Under the pieces are notes generated by a model. That model saw nothing but the letters and a program-made list of their open reading frames with translations. It did not search any database and had not been told where the DNA came from. 64,000 nt of DNA. It comes from an uncultured Prevotella sp. (GTDB lineage: Bacteria > Bacteroidota > Bacteroidia > Bacteroidales > Bacteroidaceae). Shown piece by piece: positions 24,569 through 33,718 of this stretch. A program made the translations under genes and the position numbers. The DNA lies in the NCBI GenBank assembly GCA_947170265.1, contig CAMVSV010000006.1, forward strand, positions 1 to 64,000. The letters are read 5' to 3'. Every line of letters starts with the position of its first letter. Position 1 is the first letter of the stretch.

Positions 24569-25612
24569 TTAGTTGTTCTCAGGACGGAGCTGACGCACAA
24601 CGGCACCAGCCCGCCACATCTCCTGATTGCGCATAGCCTCGAGCTCTTTCTCCAAACCGGCACGATAGTCGGGCTTAGAGTTGGCATCGATGGAAATCTG
24701 AGCCTCGTTGCCGCTCTTCACAGACTCATAGAGCTGCTCAACAACAGGCTTGATGGCATCGTGGAAACGGGGAGCCCAGTCGAGAGCACCACGCTGAGCG
24801 GTGGTAGAGCAGTTGGCATACATCCAGTCCATACCCTTCTCGCCAAACAACGGACCAAGGCTCTGGGTGAGCTCCTCAACGGTCTCGTTGAAAGCCTCGG
24901 AGGGTGAGTGACCGTTCTCGCGGAGAACTTCATACTGGGCAAGGAGCAGTCCCTGAATGGCACCCATGAGTGAGCCACGCTCGCCGGTGAGGTCGCTGGT
25001 AGCCTCACGCTCGAAGGTTGTCTTGAAGAGGTAGCCTGCACCAATACCTATACCAAAGGCGATGGTCTTCTCCTCAGCCTTGCCACTGGCATCCTGGTAT
25101 ACGGCATAAGAGCAGTTCAAACCACGTCCTTCGCAGAACATTGTACGCAGAGAGGTGCCCGAGCCCTTGGGAGCTACGAGAATAACGTCGATATCTTTTG
25201 GTGGAACAACACCAGTGCGGTCGCTCCAGTTGATTGCAAATCCATGAGAGTAGTAAAGAGTCTTACCTGGGGTAAGATACTTCTTGATGTTAGGCCATAC
25301 CTGTATCTGACCGGCATCGGAGAGCAGCATACAGATGATGGTACCCTTCTGAGCAGCCTCCTCGATGGAGAAGAGTGTCTTGCCGGGAACCCAACCGTCG
25401 GCAACAGCCTTGTCGTAGGTCTTACCCTCGCGCTGTCCAACAATCACGTTGAAGCCATTGTCGCGCAGGTTGCAGGCCTGTCCAGGACCCTGAATACCAT
25501 AACCAATCACTGCGATAGTCTCGTCCTTGAGCACTTCGCGTGCCTTGTCGAGAGAGAATTCTTTACTGGTGACAACTGTTTCAATAACGCCACCGAAATT
25601 CATTTCTGCCAT
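24569..25612 (-). CDS. ilvC: Ketol-acid reductoisomerase
   Basis: 347-residue cytoplasmic enzyme converting acetolactate or acetohydroxybutyrate to the dihydroxy acids in valine, leucine and isoleucine synthesis. Rossmann motif IAVIGYGIQGPGQACNLRDNG with QREGKTYDKA behind it. The knotted domain carries KGSGTSLRTMFCEGRGLNCSYA, the metal-binding acidic region (TSDLTGERGSLMGAIQGLL) and FNETVEELTQSLGPLFGEKGMDWMY. Length agrees with class I enzymes. It does not directly continue the ilvDBN run: the thioesterase gene ends 195 bases upstream and a separate promoter is present there. Confidence 0.95.
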   Translation of the reverse strand: MAEMNFGGVIETVVTSKEFSLDKAREVLKDETIAVIGYGIQGPGQACNLRDNGFNVIVGQREGKTYDKAVADGWVPGKTLFSIEEAAQKGTIICMLLSDAGQIQVWPNIKKYLTPGKTLYYSHGFAINWSDRTGVVPPKDIDVILVAPKGSGTSLRTMFCEGRGLNCSYAVYQDASGKAEEKTIAFGIGIGAGYLFKTTFEREATSDLTGERGSLMGAIQGLLLAQYEVLRENGHSPSEAFNETVEELTQSLGPLFGEKGMDWMYANCSTTAQRGALDWAPRFHDAIKPVVEQLYESVKSGNEAQISIDANSKPDYRAGLEKELEAMRNQEMWRAGAVVRQLRPENN

Positions 25613-25743
25613 AAATAAATTAAATTTAAAATGTTATTATTCAACCCTTTGAGTCACCGGCTTCTTCCCGAGAAACCCTTAAAGACCCACTCACCCGCTA
25701 CACGAGGGGGCGACGAGGGAGTAAACAAGTTATAATTGGATTG
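25613..25743 (-). promoter_or_regulatory. Long untranslated leader of ilvC
   Basis: About 130 bases lie between the predicted ilvC transcription start and its ATG. The segment contains GC-rich blocks (CCCTCGTCGCCCCCTCG, GCGGGTGAGTGGGT, TCTCGGGAAGAAGCCGG) that can pair with each other, in contrast to the AT-rich ends. No ATG and no run of Val/Leu/Ile codons is present, so it is not a peptide attenuator. It may hold a structured control element; no known riboswitch was recognised. Confidence 0.45.
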
Positions 25744-25774
25744 CAAATTTATCAAATAATCAGCAAACTGCCAA
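25744..25774 (-). promoter_or_regulatory. ilvC promoter
   Basis: On the minus strand: TTG at 25772-25774 (within TTTTGG), 20 bases, then TAAATTTG at 25744-25751. Boxes and spacing fit the Bacteroidota consensus. Confidence 0.75.
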
Positions 25775-25807
25775 AATTTTCACCTATTTTATAGCGTTTT
25801 ATAAGAC

Positions 25808-26620
25808 TTATAGTGTCTTAAATACCACCTTTGCACGGCAACATTCGGTGGAGTCGTCCTTAGTGATACGCACGCAGAACGTGTGCTCACCGTCGGCAGA
25901 CATGCTATTGACAGACTCAACAGCGGGGGTAGGAACAGTTTCCCTATAGAAGCTCAGGCGGTCTCCGGCGTGAGCCTCAGCAACATAGGCTATCTCAAAA
26001 CGCTTGATGGCATGGCAGCGATACCAGTCCAGTGACCATAGGTCGAGCACATGTTCAATGTATTTGACGGAATTGATGTGTCCGTTGATATCCACATCAT
26101 TGTAATAAGTGTCTATGGTATGCACAAACTCGGCATCATCGCTCATCTTCACGCGTCCACCCTTGTCAACAGGACACACCGTTTCCTTGTCAATCCACTG
26201 GCTTATCGAGCCGTCATTCACTGAAAGAATGTCGGTGGGCTGACGCGATTCGGTGTCGATCATTGCCCAGACGCTACGCCCATAGCCAAGTACCCTGCCT
26301 TCGGGTGTAGATACACGGAAATTGCGCTGGGTGAAGTAGCGCATGGCATTCTCCACCCATGTGGCAACGACGAAACGGTCATACTGCTCAGGCATCTCCT
26401 CCATCTCAATGGCAAGTCGCGAGAGCACCCATGCACGGTTTATCGTCATGAGGTACTTCATTCCGAAGCCACGGTCTGTACTGTGGAAGTCGGCAGCATT
26501 GAGCATGTGGTTGCCCAGATGTCCCAAGAGCAGCTGTCCCTTGAAGTCGCAATGAAACGGCTCGGCAAGAAATTCGTAGCTGCCAAGCTTACTTAGCTGA
26601 TTGTTTGCCTGTGCGCTCAT
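25808..26620 (-). CDS. Acyl-ACP thioesterase
   Basis: 270-residue cytoplasmic protein of the FatA/FatB-like acyl-ACP thioesterase family: two hot-dog folds, releasing fatty acids from acyl carrier protein. Seen: AADFHSTDRGFGMKYLMTINRAWVLSRLAIEMEEMP, WVENAMRYFTQRNF, GRSVWAMIDTESRQPTDI, and in the second half DVDINGHINSVKYIEHVLDLW, which carries the family's Asn/His catalytic pattern, then RFEIAYVAEAHAGDRLSF. Its ATG lies inside ilvN (32-base overlap), so it is translated as part of the ilv operon. Co-expression with branched-chain amino acid genes is odd for a lipid enzyme and may link branched keto acids to branched fatty acid release (inference). Confidence 0.88.
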   Translation of the reverse strand: MSAQANNQLSKLGSYEFLAEPFHCDFKGQLLLGHLGNHMLNAADFHSTDRGFGMKYLMTINRAWVLSRLAIEMEEMPEQYDRFVVATWVENAMRYFTQRNFRVSTPEGRVLGYGRSVWAMIDTESRQPTDILSVNDGSISQWIDKETVCPVDKGGRVKMSDDAEFVHTIDTYYNDVDINGHINSVKYIEHVLDLWSLDWYRCHAIKRFEIAYVAEAHAGDRLSFYRETVPTPAVESVNSMSADGEHTFCVRITKDDSTECCRAKVVFKTL

Positions 26621-27140
26621 ATTCGTTGAGGTAGTCTGATATCGGTTCTTCGATGCTTCTCGTCACTGCAATGCGTCCGCTGCGGCTGTATTGGAGTATG
26701 CATCCGAACTCATTGAGCTTGTTGTAAAGCGAGGTGATGTCTTCGGTTACACCGGAAAGCTGCACAGTGCTGTAGGTAGGGTTTACCTCCATCATGCTTG
26801 CTCCGTGGCGTCTTATCGTTCTCGACACCTCGGGATTGGCCATCAATATTGGGGTGGAAATCTTATAGAGTCCCACTTCATGGATAAACACCTGGTCGTC
26901 GGTATAGAAGTCGGCTTTCACCACATCTATCTTCTTTTCAATCTGTTTGGTGATTTTCACTATCTGGTCTTCATCGCTCCATGCCGTGATGGTGTACTTG
27001 TGTATTCCTGCCATGTTGGAAGCCGACACATTGAGACTCTCAATGTTGACCTGACGGCGCGTGAACACTGCCGTTATCTGGTTGAGGATACCAGCCACGT
27101 TCTCAGAATAGACTAATAATGTATAGAATTTCTTTTCCAT
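26589..27140 (-). CDS. ilvN: Acetolactate synthase small (regulatory) subunit
   Basis: 183 residues. N-terminal ACT domain (YTLLVYSENVAGILNQITAVFTRRQVNIESLNVS, about 5-40, the valine-binding site in the family) and a second ACT-like half. It binds and activates the large subunit and confers feedback inhibition by valine. The gene follows ilvB by 53 bases and overlaps the thioesterase gene at its 3' end. Confidence 0.93.
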   Translation of the reverse strand: MEKKFYTLLVYSENVAGILNQITAVFTRRQVNIESLNVSASNMAGIHKYTITAWSDEDQIVKITKQIEKKIDVVKADFYTDDQVFIHEVGLYKISTPILMANPEVSRTIRRHGASMMEVNPTYSTVQLSGVTEDITSLYNKLNEFGCILQYSRSGRIAVTRSIEEPISDYLNEYERTGKQSAK

Positions 27141-27193
27141 GCGTGTAATAATTATTGAGGGACTTTTCCTCCTTTATCATATCCGGGACGAAT

Positions 27194-28906
27194 TTAAATG
27201 TCGAGCACCAACGACATCTCGTCAACGCTCTTGCCGGGAACCACCATTGGCAATACGTTTTCCTCAGGCTTGACAGCACACTCCAGGAGGTAGGGACCAT
27301 CAAAGGCAAGCATCTCCTTCACCTTCTGTGCGAGTTGGTCGCGGTCGGTGACAAGCGAATAGCCTATGTCATAGGCCTTTGCTATGTGTTCATACTGAGG
27401 ATTCATCATCTCTGTGAACGAGCGACGACGCTGATAATACAGGTCTTGCCACTGGCGCACGTTGCCCAGATATGTGTTGTTGAGAAGTATCATCTTCACC
27501 GGCAGACGATGCTCCATTATGGTTCCGAGCTCTTGTATGCTCATTTGGAAGCCTCCATCACCCATGAAGAGACAAATCTGTCGCTGCGTTCCGAAGGCCG
27601 CTCCTACGGAAGCTGGGAGTCCGAAGCCCATGGTGCCCAGTCCACCGCTGGTCACAATGCTCCTCTTTGTGCCATACTTGAAATACCGGCTTGAGAACAT
27701 CTGGTTCAGTCCAACATCGTTCACAAGCACCGCGGTGCCGTCGGTAGCCTCGGCAACGGCATTGACCACCTCGCCCATAAGCAACGGACCGTCGGTGGGA
27801 TGAATGGCGGGGTCTATGACCACTTTCCTTTCTTCCTCCTCATATTTGTCAAACTCCCGGCGCCACTGGCTGTGGTCGCGTTTCTTGAGTAGCGCAGTGA
27901 TGGCGGCAAGCGACTCTTTGCAATCTGCCACCACTGGCACGTCAACCTCTATATTCTTGTTTATCTCCGAAGGATCAATATCAAGCTGTATTATCTTTGC
28001 CTGCTTGGCATAGGTGGAAGGCTTTCCTATAACCCTGTCGCTGAAACGCATGCCAATGGCAATGAGCACGTCACACTGCTGAGTGAGCATGTTGGGAGCA
28101 TAGTTTCCATGGAGTCCGAGCATACCCACGTTGAGAGGATGGTCAGAAGACAGAGCCGACAAGCCCAGCAACGTGCGACCGGCTGGAATACCGGCTTTCT
28201 CAAGGAATGCCACGAGCTCCTCCTGCGCATTGCCGAGTTCCACACCTTGTCCAACGAGTGCCAATGGGCGCTCGGCACCATTAATCAGTGCGGCAGCCTT
28301 CTCCACAGCCTTGCTGTCCAACAACGGATAGGGACGATACGACCTTACCCTATGCACCTTGACAGGGTTCCATTCGCAAGTTTGCATCTGTGCGTTTCTC
28401 GGGAAATCAAGCACCACGGGACCCGGTCTGCCGCTGCGTGCTATAAAGAATGCACGGCTCACGGCCCATGCCACATCCTCGGGTCGGCGTATCTGATAGC
28501 TCCATTTCGATATTGGCTGGGCCACACCAACGAGGTCTATCTCCTGAAAAGCATCGGTACCAAGTGCGTTGGTACCCACCTGTCCTGCTATCACCACTAT
28601 TGGTGTGGAGTCGATCATGGCATCGGCAACACCTGTTAGGGTGTTTGTAGCACCCGGACCGCTTGTAACGAGGGCAACGCCCACCTCGCCGCTTACCCTG
28701 GCGAAGCCTTCAGCGGCATGAGCAGCAGCTTGTTCGTGACGCACGAGCACATGCTCGAATGTGTTGTTGCCGTTGTAAGTATACTTATACAGTTCATCAA
28801 AGACAGGCATGATGGCTCCTCCAGGGTAGCCGAAAATTGTTTTCACACCTTCTTGTCTGAGCGAGCGCAGCAGTGCCTCTGCACCGGAAATAATTTCTTT
28901 TGCCAT
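27194..28906 (-). CDS. ilvB: Acetolactate synthase large subunit
   Basis: 570-residue thiamine-diphosphate enzyme, first common step of valine/leucine/isoleucine synthesis. N-terminal PYR domain with the catalytic glutamate in LVRHEQAAAHAAEGFARVSG; central FAD-binding domain (LGLHGNYAPNMLTQQCDVLIAIGMRFSDR). C-terminal PP domain with the thiamine diphosphate/Mg motif GDGGFQMSIQELGTIMEHRLPVKMILLNNTYLGNVRQWQ and TSGGLGTMGFGLPASVGA. Normal length. Lies 46 bases after ilvD and 53 before ilvN. Confidence 0.96.
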   Translation of the reverse strand: MAKEIISGAEALLRSLRQEGVKTIFGYPGGAIMPVFDELYKYTYNGNNTFEHVLVRHEQAAAHAAEGFARVSGEVGVALVTSGPGATNTLTGVADAMIDSTPIVVIAGQVGTNALGTDAFQEIDLVGVAQPISKWSYQIRRPEDVAWAVSRAFFIARSGRPGPVVLDFPRNAQMQTCEWNPVKVHRVRSYRPYPLLDSKAVEKAAALINGAERPLALVGQGVELGNAQEELVAFLEKAGIPAGRTLLGLSALSSDHPLNVGMLGLHGNYAPNMLTQQCDVLIAIGMRFSDRVIGKPSTYAKQAKIIQLDIDPSEINKNIEVDVPVVADCKESLAAITALLKKRDHSQWRREFDKYEEEERKVVIDPAIHPTDGPLLMGEVVNAVAEATDGTAVLVNDVGLNQMFSSRYFKYGTKRSIVTSGGLGTMGFGLPASVGAAFGTQRQICLFMGDGGFQMSIQELGTIMEHRLPVKMILLNNTYLGNVRQWQDLYYQRRRSFTEMMNPQYEHIAKAYDIGYSLVTDRDQLAQKVKEMLAFDGPYLLECAVKPEENVLPMVVPGKSVDEMSLVLDI

Positions 28907-28952
28907 GTATCCTAAATCCTTCTTTCCTTATTCGTCTGTTATTATGTGTCGA

Positions 28953-30755
28953 CTATTCTATTATTCTAACGCCACCCTTGTCGGCTGAGCTCACACTCTG
29001 TGCATAAGCACGAAGAGCCTTGCTCACTACACGGTCGCGTCGCAGCGGCTGTTGGGGACGGGCAGCCAACTCTTCTTCGCTGAGACACACGTTTATGCTT
29101 CGTGATGGAATGTCTATCTCAATGATGTCGCCGTCGACAATCTTTCCGATATTGCCGCCCGAGGCTGCTTCCGGCGAAATGTGTCCGATGCTCAGTCCAC
29201 TGGTGCCGCCAGAGAAACGGCCGTCGGTGATGAGTGCGCACTCTTTTCCGAGGTGCATGCTCTTGATATACGACGTAGGATAAAGCATCTCCTGCATGCC
29301 GGGGCCACCCTTTGGACCTTCATGGGTTATCACCACGCAGTCACCGCTCTTCACCTTTCCGCCGAGGATGCCCTCGCAAGCATCTTCCTGAGAGTCAAAC
29401 ACCACTGCCGGACCGCGGAAGTGCCACAGACTTTCGTCAACTCCGGCTGTCTTCACTACACAGCCGTCCTGAGCGATGTTTCCAAAGAGCACCGCCAAGC
29501 CACCATCTTTGGTATAGGCATGTTCTATGTCGCGTATACAACCCGTAGCACGGTCGGTGTCGAGGCTCTCCCAGCGTGTGTCCTGACTTCCCATCTTGGT
29601 AGAGAACTTGTTAGCCGGTGCGCTGTGGTATATCCTGTCAGCTTCAGAATCAATGTTATCGCCGGTGATGTCATATTTTGCCATTGCCTCAGAGAGTGTC
29701 AATCCGTCAACCCTCGGTGCGCTACCGTCAATCAGCCCACCCTTGCTGAGCTCATTCATGATGCCAAGAATGCCACCGGCACGGTTACATTCCTGTACTG
29801 AATACTTCTGGGTATTGGGAGAGAGCTTGCACAAGCATGGCACCTTACGGCTCAGCTGGTCTATGTCCTGCATCTTGAAGTCGGCTCCTGCTTCCTGTGC
29901 CACGGCCAACAGGTGGAGCACAGTGTTGGTGCTTCCTCCCATGGCAATGTCGAGTGTCATGGCATTGAGGAAGGCGCTGCGTGTGGCTATGGAACGCGGC
30001 AACACACTCTCGTCGCCGTCGTTGTAGTAAGCAAAGGCATTCTTCACCACCTGACGGGCAGCATCCTTGAACAGCTCAATGCGGTTCTTGTGGGTAGCGA
30101 GTATTGAACCATTGCCAGGGAGAGAAAGACCGATGGCTTCGGTCAAGGAGTTCATTGAGTTGGCGGTGAACATTCCTGAACAGCTGCCACAACCGGGGCA
30201 TGCACACTGTTCCAGTTGACGCATGTCGTCGTCGCTCACCGACGTGTCGGCTCCTTTCACCATTGCCGTTATGAGGTCGGCATTCTCTCCATGCCATCTA
30301 CCTGCTTCCATCGGTCCTCCAGAACAGAACACCGTTGGTATGTTGAGTCGCATAGATGCCATTAGCATTCCCGGTGTCACCTTGTCGCAATTGGAAATAC
30401 AAATCATGGCGTCCGCCTTATGGGCATTAACCATATATTCCACAGAGTCGGCAATGATGTCTCGGCTGGGCAGCGAATAGAGCATGCCGTCGTGTCCCAT
30501 GGCTATGCCGTCGTCAATAGCAATGGTATTGAACTCTGCAGCATAGCATCCCATGGCTTCTATCTCTGCCTTCACTATCTGTCCTATCTCATGGAGATGG
30601 GTATGTCCGGGCACAAACTGAGTGAACGAGTTGACTATCGCAATGATGGGTTTTCCAAACTGTTCGGGTTTCATACCTGCTGCCACCCACAGAGCGCGGG
30701 CTCCAGCCATTTTTCTGCCTTCGGTGCATACTGCACTCCTCAACTGATGTTTCAT
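28953..30755 (-). CDS. ilvD: Dihydroxy-acid dehydratase
   Basis: 600-residue iron-sulfur enzyme making 2-ketoisovalerate and 2-keto-3-methylvalerate. Cluster cysteines are in the expected places: [12 protein letters not shown] and [19 protein letters not shown]. Other signatures: [22 protein letters not shown] and the C-terminal [26 protein letters not shown]. First gene of the ilvD-ilvB-ilvN-thioesterase operon, with its promoter immediately upstream. The cluster is oxygen-sensitive, fitting an anaerobe. Confidence 0.96.
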   Translation of the reverse strand: MKHQLRSAVCTEGRKMAGARALWVAAGMKPEQFGKPIIAIVNSFTQFVPGHTHLHEIGQIVKAEIEAMGCYAAEFNTIAIDDGIAMGHDGMLYSLPSRDIIADSVEYMVNAHKADAMICISNCDKVTPGMLMASMRLNIPTVFCSGGPMEAGRWHGENADLITAMVKGADTSVSDDDMRQLEQCACPGCGSCSGMFTANSMNSLTEAIGLSLPGNGSILATHKNRIELFKDAARQVVKNAFAYYNDGDESVLPRSIATRSAFLNAMTLDIAMGGSTNTVLHLLAVAQEAGADFKMQDIDQLSRKVPCLCKLSPNTQKYSVQECNRAGGILGIMNELSKGGLIDGSAPRVDGLTLSEAMAKYDITGDNIDSEADRIYHSAPANKFSTKMGSQDTRWESLDTDRATGCIRDIEHAYTKDGGLAVLFGNIAQDGCVVKTAGVDESLWHFRGPAVVFDSQEDACEGILGGKVKSGDCVVITHEGPKGGPGMQEMLYPTSYIKSMHLGKECALITDGRFSGGTSGLSIGHISPEAASGGNIGKIVDGDIIEIDIPSRSINVCLSEEELAARPQQPLRRDRVVSKALRAYAQSVSSADKGGVRIIE

Positions 30756-30780
30756 AATTATTCTGTATATAATCCGTTTG

Positions 30781-30814
30781 CAAAGGTAGCGAGAATTCGT
30801 TGATTGTGCAACAA
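30781..30814 (-). promoter_or_regulatory. Promoter of the ilvDBN operon
   Basis: On the minus strand: TTGTTG at 30809-30814, 20 bases, then TACCTTTG at 30781-30788, 26 bases before the ilvD ATG. The short leader leaves no room for a peptide attenuator. Confidence 0.78.
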
Positions 30815-30907
30815 TTTTATATTATTATATTCCCTTCCGCCTCCTGTTACACAGGTTTGCTAATGGGTTTTATAGCAAATTGTTACATAGCCCTGCAAAC
30901 ATACATA

Positions 30908-30945
30908 AACAAAAATCCCCGATGTCTTGCGACACCGGGGATTGA
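30908..30945 (-). terminator. Terminator after the OmpA-family gene
   Basis: On the minus strand AATCCCCGGTGTCGCAAGAC, then ATCGGGGATTTTTG: a strong stem with a T run, located 48 bases behind the gene's stop. Confidence 0.85.
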
Positions 30946-30992
30946 ATATTGTTGTGATAAGGTTATTACTTCTTACTTACAGTGCTTGTCGA

Positions 30993-32039
30993 TTATTTTA
31001 CATAAACGATAGCCAGACGGTTAGAAGTGGTGCCCTGAACACCCTTACCTACTGCCTCGTCAACAACAACGCCACGACCCTCGAGGTATTCCTTAACGGC
31101 GTTAGCACGGTTCTGAGACAGGATCTGGTTCTTCTCAGCATTGCCTTCAGGTGAAGCTGTACCAACGATCTGTACATGCTTGCCAGCTGCGATGTTGTCA
31201 AGAGCCTTCTTAGCGTCAGCGGTGAGGTTGTACTTAGCCTGTGCGAAGGTAACGAATACGAGGTCGTCAACGCGAACTTCCTTACCAACCTGAACTTCCT
31301 TGATAACTTCCTTCTCGATAACCTCGGGCTTGCGGTTGCGCAGGTCGTTGATGATAGCGTTGAGAGCATCGATTTCAGCCTGATCGCGGAGCTGAGCGAG
31401 TTTGAAGTTGTGAGTACCGTTAGAGTTACCGAACTTGTAAACTACACCAGCGTTGAGCTGAACCCAAGAGTTGTTGATGTTGTACTTGAAAGAACCAAGC
31501 TCTGTGAAGTTGATAGAAGGCTCGATGAAAATCTGCCAAGCCTTAGCCTCGCCGAGGTTGAAGGCGAAATCAAGAGCAGCCTTAGAAGTCAGGCCGTTAG
31601 CAGCGGGATCTGCCTTAGAACCCTCGAGCTCACCAAATCCGTGAAGCCAACCGAAACCATAGAGTGCGCTAACTTCGAATGCGCGAGGCTCACCTTTGTA
31701 ACCACCGAAGAGGTTAGACAGGTTTACATTACCCAGCAAGTTAACGTTAACAGACTTGAAACCAGTCTTCAGCCAGTTGCCACTACCACCGTAGCGGTTG
31801 CCAAGATAAGCATTGCCTTCAGCTACGAGACCGAAAGCAGGAGTGATGTTCTTACCAACGCGAACGCCGAAGTTGGGGTTCAGGTTGCTCAACCAGCGGT
31901 TTTCTGTAGTCTTTGTGCTAACACCGCCCTGTATGCCTACATACCAGTTGTCGGAGAACTTGCTTCCCTCAACAGTTACCTGTGCAGAAGCAGACACTGC
32001 CATTGCAGCAGCAGCAAACATTAAAACTAACTTTTTCAT
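30993..32039 (-). CDS. OmpA-family outer-membrane protein
   Basis: 348 residues; signal peptide MKKLVLMFAAAAMAVSASA/QV. N-terminal eight-strand-type barrel (about 25-215: WYVGIQGGVSTKT, FGVRVGKNITPAFGLVAEGNAYLG, NVNLLGNVNLSNL, EPSINFTELGSF, VQLNAGVVYKFG). A short coiled segment follows (DALNAIINDLRNRKPEVIEKEVIKEV) and then a C-terminal OmpA-like domain (VTFAQAKYNLTADAKKALDNIA, VQIVGTASPEGNAEKNQILSQNRANAVKEYL) that anchors to peptidoglycan in the family. The codon use is very uniform and the leader long (over 100 bases), as expected for a major, highly expressed surface protein. Monocistronic. Confidence 0.92.
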   Translation of the reverse strand: MKKLVLMFAAAAMAVSASAQVTVEGSKFSDNWYVGIQGGVSTKTTENRWLSNLNPNFGVRVGKNITPAFGLVAEGNAYLGNRYGGSGNWLKTGFKSVNVNLLGNVNLSNLFGGYKGEPRAFEVSALYGFGWLHGFGELEGSKADPAANGLTSKAALDFAFNLGEAKAWQIFIEPSINFTELGSFKYNINNSWVQLNAGVVYKFGNSNGTHNFKLAQLRDQAEIDALNAIINDLRNRKPEVIEKEVIKEVQVGKEVRVDDLVFVTFAQAKYNLTADAKKALDNIAAGKHVQIVGTASPEGNAEKNQILSQNRANAVKEYLEGRGVVVDEAVGKGVQGTTSNRLAIVYVK

Positions 32040-32363
32040 TTTCTCTCTGATTTTTAATTAATTATTATTAAAAAGAATTATATAATCTTCATTTTCAATG
32101 TGCAAAATAAGAAAAAATAATTTTAACCACCAAATTATTTTAATAAAAAGTGCTGTTACCGAACACATTTTGAGATTTTCTTTAATTAAAAATGATATAA
32201 ATTATGATTTTACAGGGAGTTTGGCACTTTTCATTTAGTTTATGCTCAAACCTCTGAATGGTGGTTGTACTTGTGGAGCCCATTATATATAAATAAGGTG
32301 TAGGGATTTAAAGAACAAAAATCCCTACACCTTTTCCGTTGTTGCATGTCGCGTGAATTGCGA
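32040..32363. other. AT-rich spacer upstream of the OmpA-family gene
   Basis: 324 bases without a gene. The part near 32040-32220 is very AT-rich and likely holds the promoter and a long leader of the OmpA-family gene; I could not fix the boxes with confidence. The left end of the next gene's terminator is at 32297. Confidence 0.5.
32297..32335 (-). terminator. Terminator of the oxidoreductase operon
   Basis: AAGGTGTAGGGATTT pairs perfectly with AAATCCCTACACCTT around a 9-base loop; on the minus strand it follows the last gene by 29 bases. T content after the stem is modest (ATTTATAT), but the stem is long. Confidence 0.8.
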
Positions 32364-32912
32364 CTATTGCTTCTCAATGATGTTCATTCCAGCCTCCACG
32401 GCTTCCATGTTGAGGGGAATCATGTGGTGATGGCGCTCCGGCAGCGATTTGAAGAGGGCTTTGTTGAGTCCATCTGTGCTCACCACGGGGCAAACCTTGA
32501 GGAGTCCGCCGAGCACTATCATGTTGAACACCTTGGAGTTTTTCATCTCTGCTGCCTTGTCCATGGCATCTATGCGATACACGGTGATGTCGTTACGTCT
32601 TGGTGGGTTTATTATACCATAGCCGTCGTAGATAAGTATTCCGCCTGGTTTGATTTTGGGTTCAAACTTGTCGAGCGATGGTTGGTTGAGCACTATTGCT
32701 ACGTCATAGGTGCTCAATATGGGGGATGATATTCTCTCGTCGCTCACAATGACAGTAACGTTGGCTGTTCCTCCGCGCTGTTCGGGTCCGTAGGCTGGCA
32801 TCCAGGTCACTTCCTTGTCTTCCATGAGTCCTGAGTAGGCGAGTATTTTTCCCATGGAGAGCACTCCCTGTCCTCCGAAACCACTTATTATTATTTCCTT
32901 TTTCATGATCAT
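32364..32912 (-). CDS. 2-oxoacid:ferredoxin oxidoreductase, gamma subunit
   Basis: 182 residues of the pyruvate/ketoisovalerate oxidoreductase gamma family: IISGFGGQGVLSMGKILAYSGLMEDKEVTWMPAYGPEQRGGTANVTVIVSD, then VLNQPSLDKF and VLGGLLKV. It carries the coenzyme A-binding part of the enzyme complex. Last gene of the four-gene operon, 21 bases after the beta subunit, and followed by a strong terminator. Confidence 0.9.
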   Translation of the reverse strand: MIMKKEIIISGFGGQGVLSMGKILAYSGLMEDKEVTWMPAYGPEQRGGTANVTVIVSDERISSPILSTYDVAIVLNQPSLDKFEPKIKPGGILIYDGYGIINPPRRNDITVYRIDAMDKAAEMKNSKVFNMIVLGGLLKVCPVVSTDGLNKALFKSLPERHHHMIPLNMEAVEAGMNIIEKQ

Positions 32913-32933
32913 TACCTGATTAATTGTTTCCTA

Positions 32934-33701
32934 TCAAAGACCGGTTGTGTCCTTGAGGTCTCCTTTTTCGTAGAATTTGAACATATTCTCCTTCATCCAT
33001 TCGTTGGCTTTTACTGGTGAGAGTTTCCAGCCGCTGTTGCAGGTGCTCACTACTTCCACGAGTGACGAGCCTTTGCCTTGCATGGATGCCTCGAAGGCTT
33101 TGCGTATGGCTTTTTTCGTCTTGCGTATAGATGCTACGCTTTCCACGCTCTGTCGTGTCACGAAGCATGTTCCCTCAAGTTGGGCTGCAATCTCTGTGAT
33201 CTTCAGTGGAAAGCCATGGAGCTCCGGTGTACGTCCGTAGGGACATGTAGCCGTTTTCTGCCCTATGAGTGTCGTTGGAGCCATCTGTCCGCCTGTCATT
33301 CCGTATATGGCGTTGTTGATAAAGATAATGGTTATGTTCTCTCCGCGATTCAGTGCGTGTATGGTCTCGGCGGTACCTATACATGCGAGGTCGCCGTCGC
33401 CTTGGTATGTGAACACGAGGCGTTCGGGCCAGAGTCGCTTCACTGCCGTTGCCACAGCGGGAGCTCTTCCGTGTGCGGCTTCCTGCCAGTCAATATCAAG
33501 GTATCTGTATGCAAACACGGCGCATCCCACGGGGCACACACCTATTGTCTGCTCTTCCATTCCCATTTCTTCTATTATCTCGGCTACGAGTTTGTGAACC
33601 ACTCCGTGCGAGCATCCCGGGCAGTAATGCATAGGGGTGTCGTTCATGAGTGACGGTTTCTTGTATACGAGGTTTTCCTGACTTATTATTTCATTGTTCA
33701 T
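32934..33701 (-). CDS. 2-oxoacid:ferredoxin oxidoreductase, beta subunit
   Basis: 255 residues; binds thiamine diphosphate: YCPGCSHGVVHKLVAE, then the Mg/diphosphate motif in YQGDGDLACIGTAETIHALNRGENITIIFINNAIYGMTGGQMAPTT. It decarboxylates the 2-oxoacid and passes electrons to the iron-sulfur subunit. The short form without its own cluster cysteines fits a four-subunit enzyme. Sits 17 bases after the alpha subunit gene. Confidence 0.9.
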   Translation of the reverse strand: MNNEIISQENLVYKKPSLMNDTPMHYCPGCSHGVVHKLVAEIIEEMGMEEQTIGVCPVGCAVFAYRYLDIDWQEAAHGRAPAVATAVKRLWPERLVFTYQGDGDLACIGTAETIHALNRGENITIIFINNAIYGMTGGQMAPTTLIGQKTATCPYGRTPELHGFPLKITEIAAQLEGTCFVTRQSVESVASIRKTKKAIRKAFEASMQGKGSSLVEVVSTCNSGWKLSPVKANEWMKENMFKFYEKGDLKDTTGL

Positions 33702-33718
33702 AGCTTGTCCTCCTATTC

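Noticed and set aside
25613..25743. Leader-peptide attenuator for ilvC
   Set aside because: No ATG and no cluster of Val, Leu or Ile codons in the leader; no terminator with a T run before the gene.
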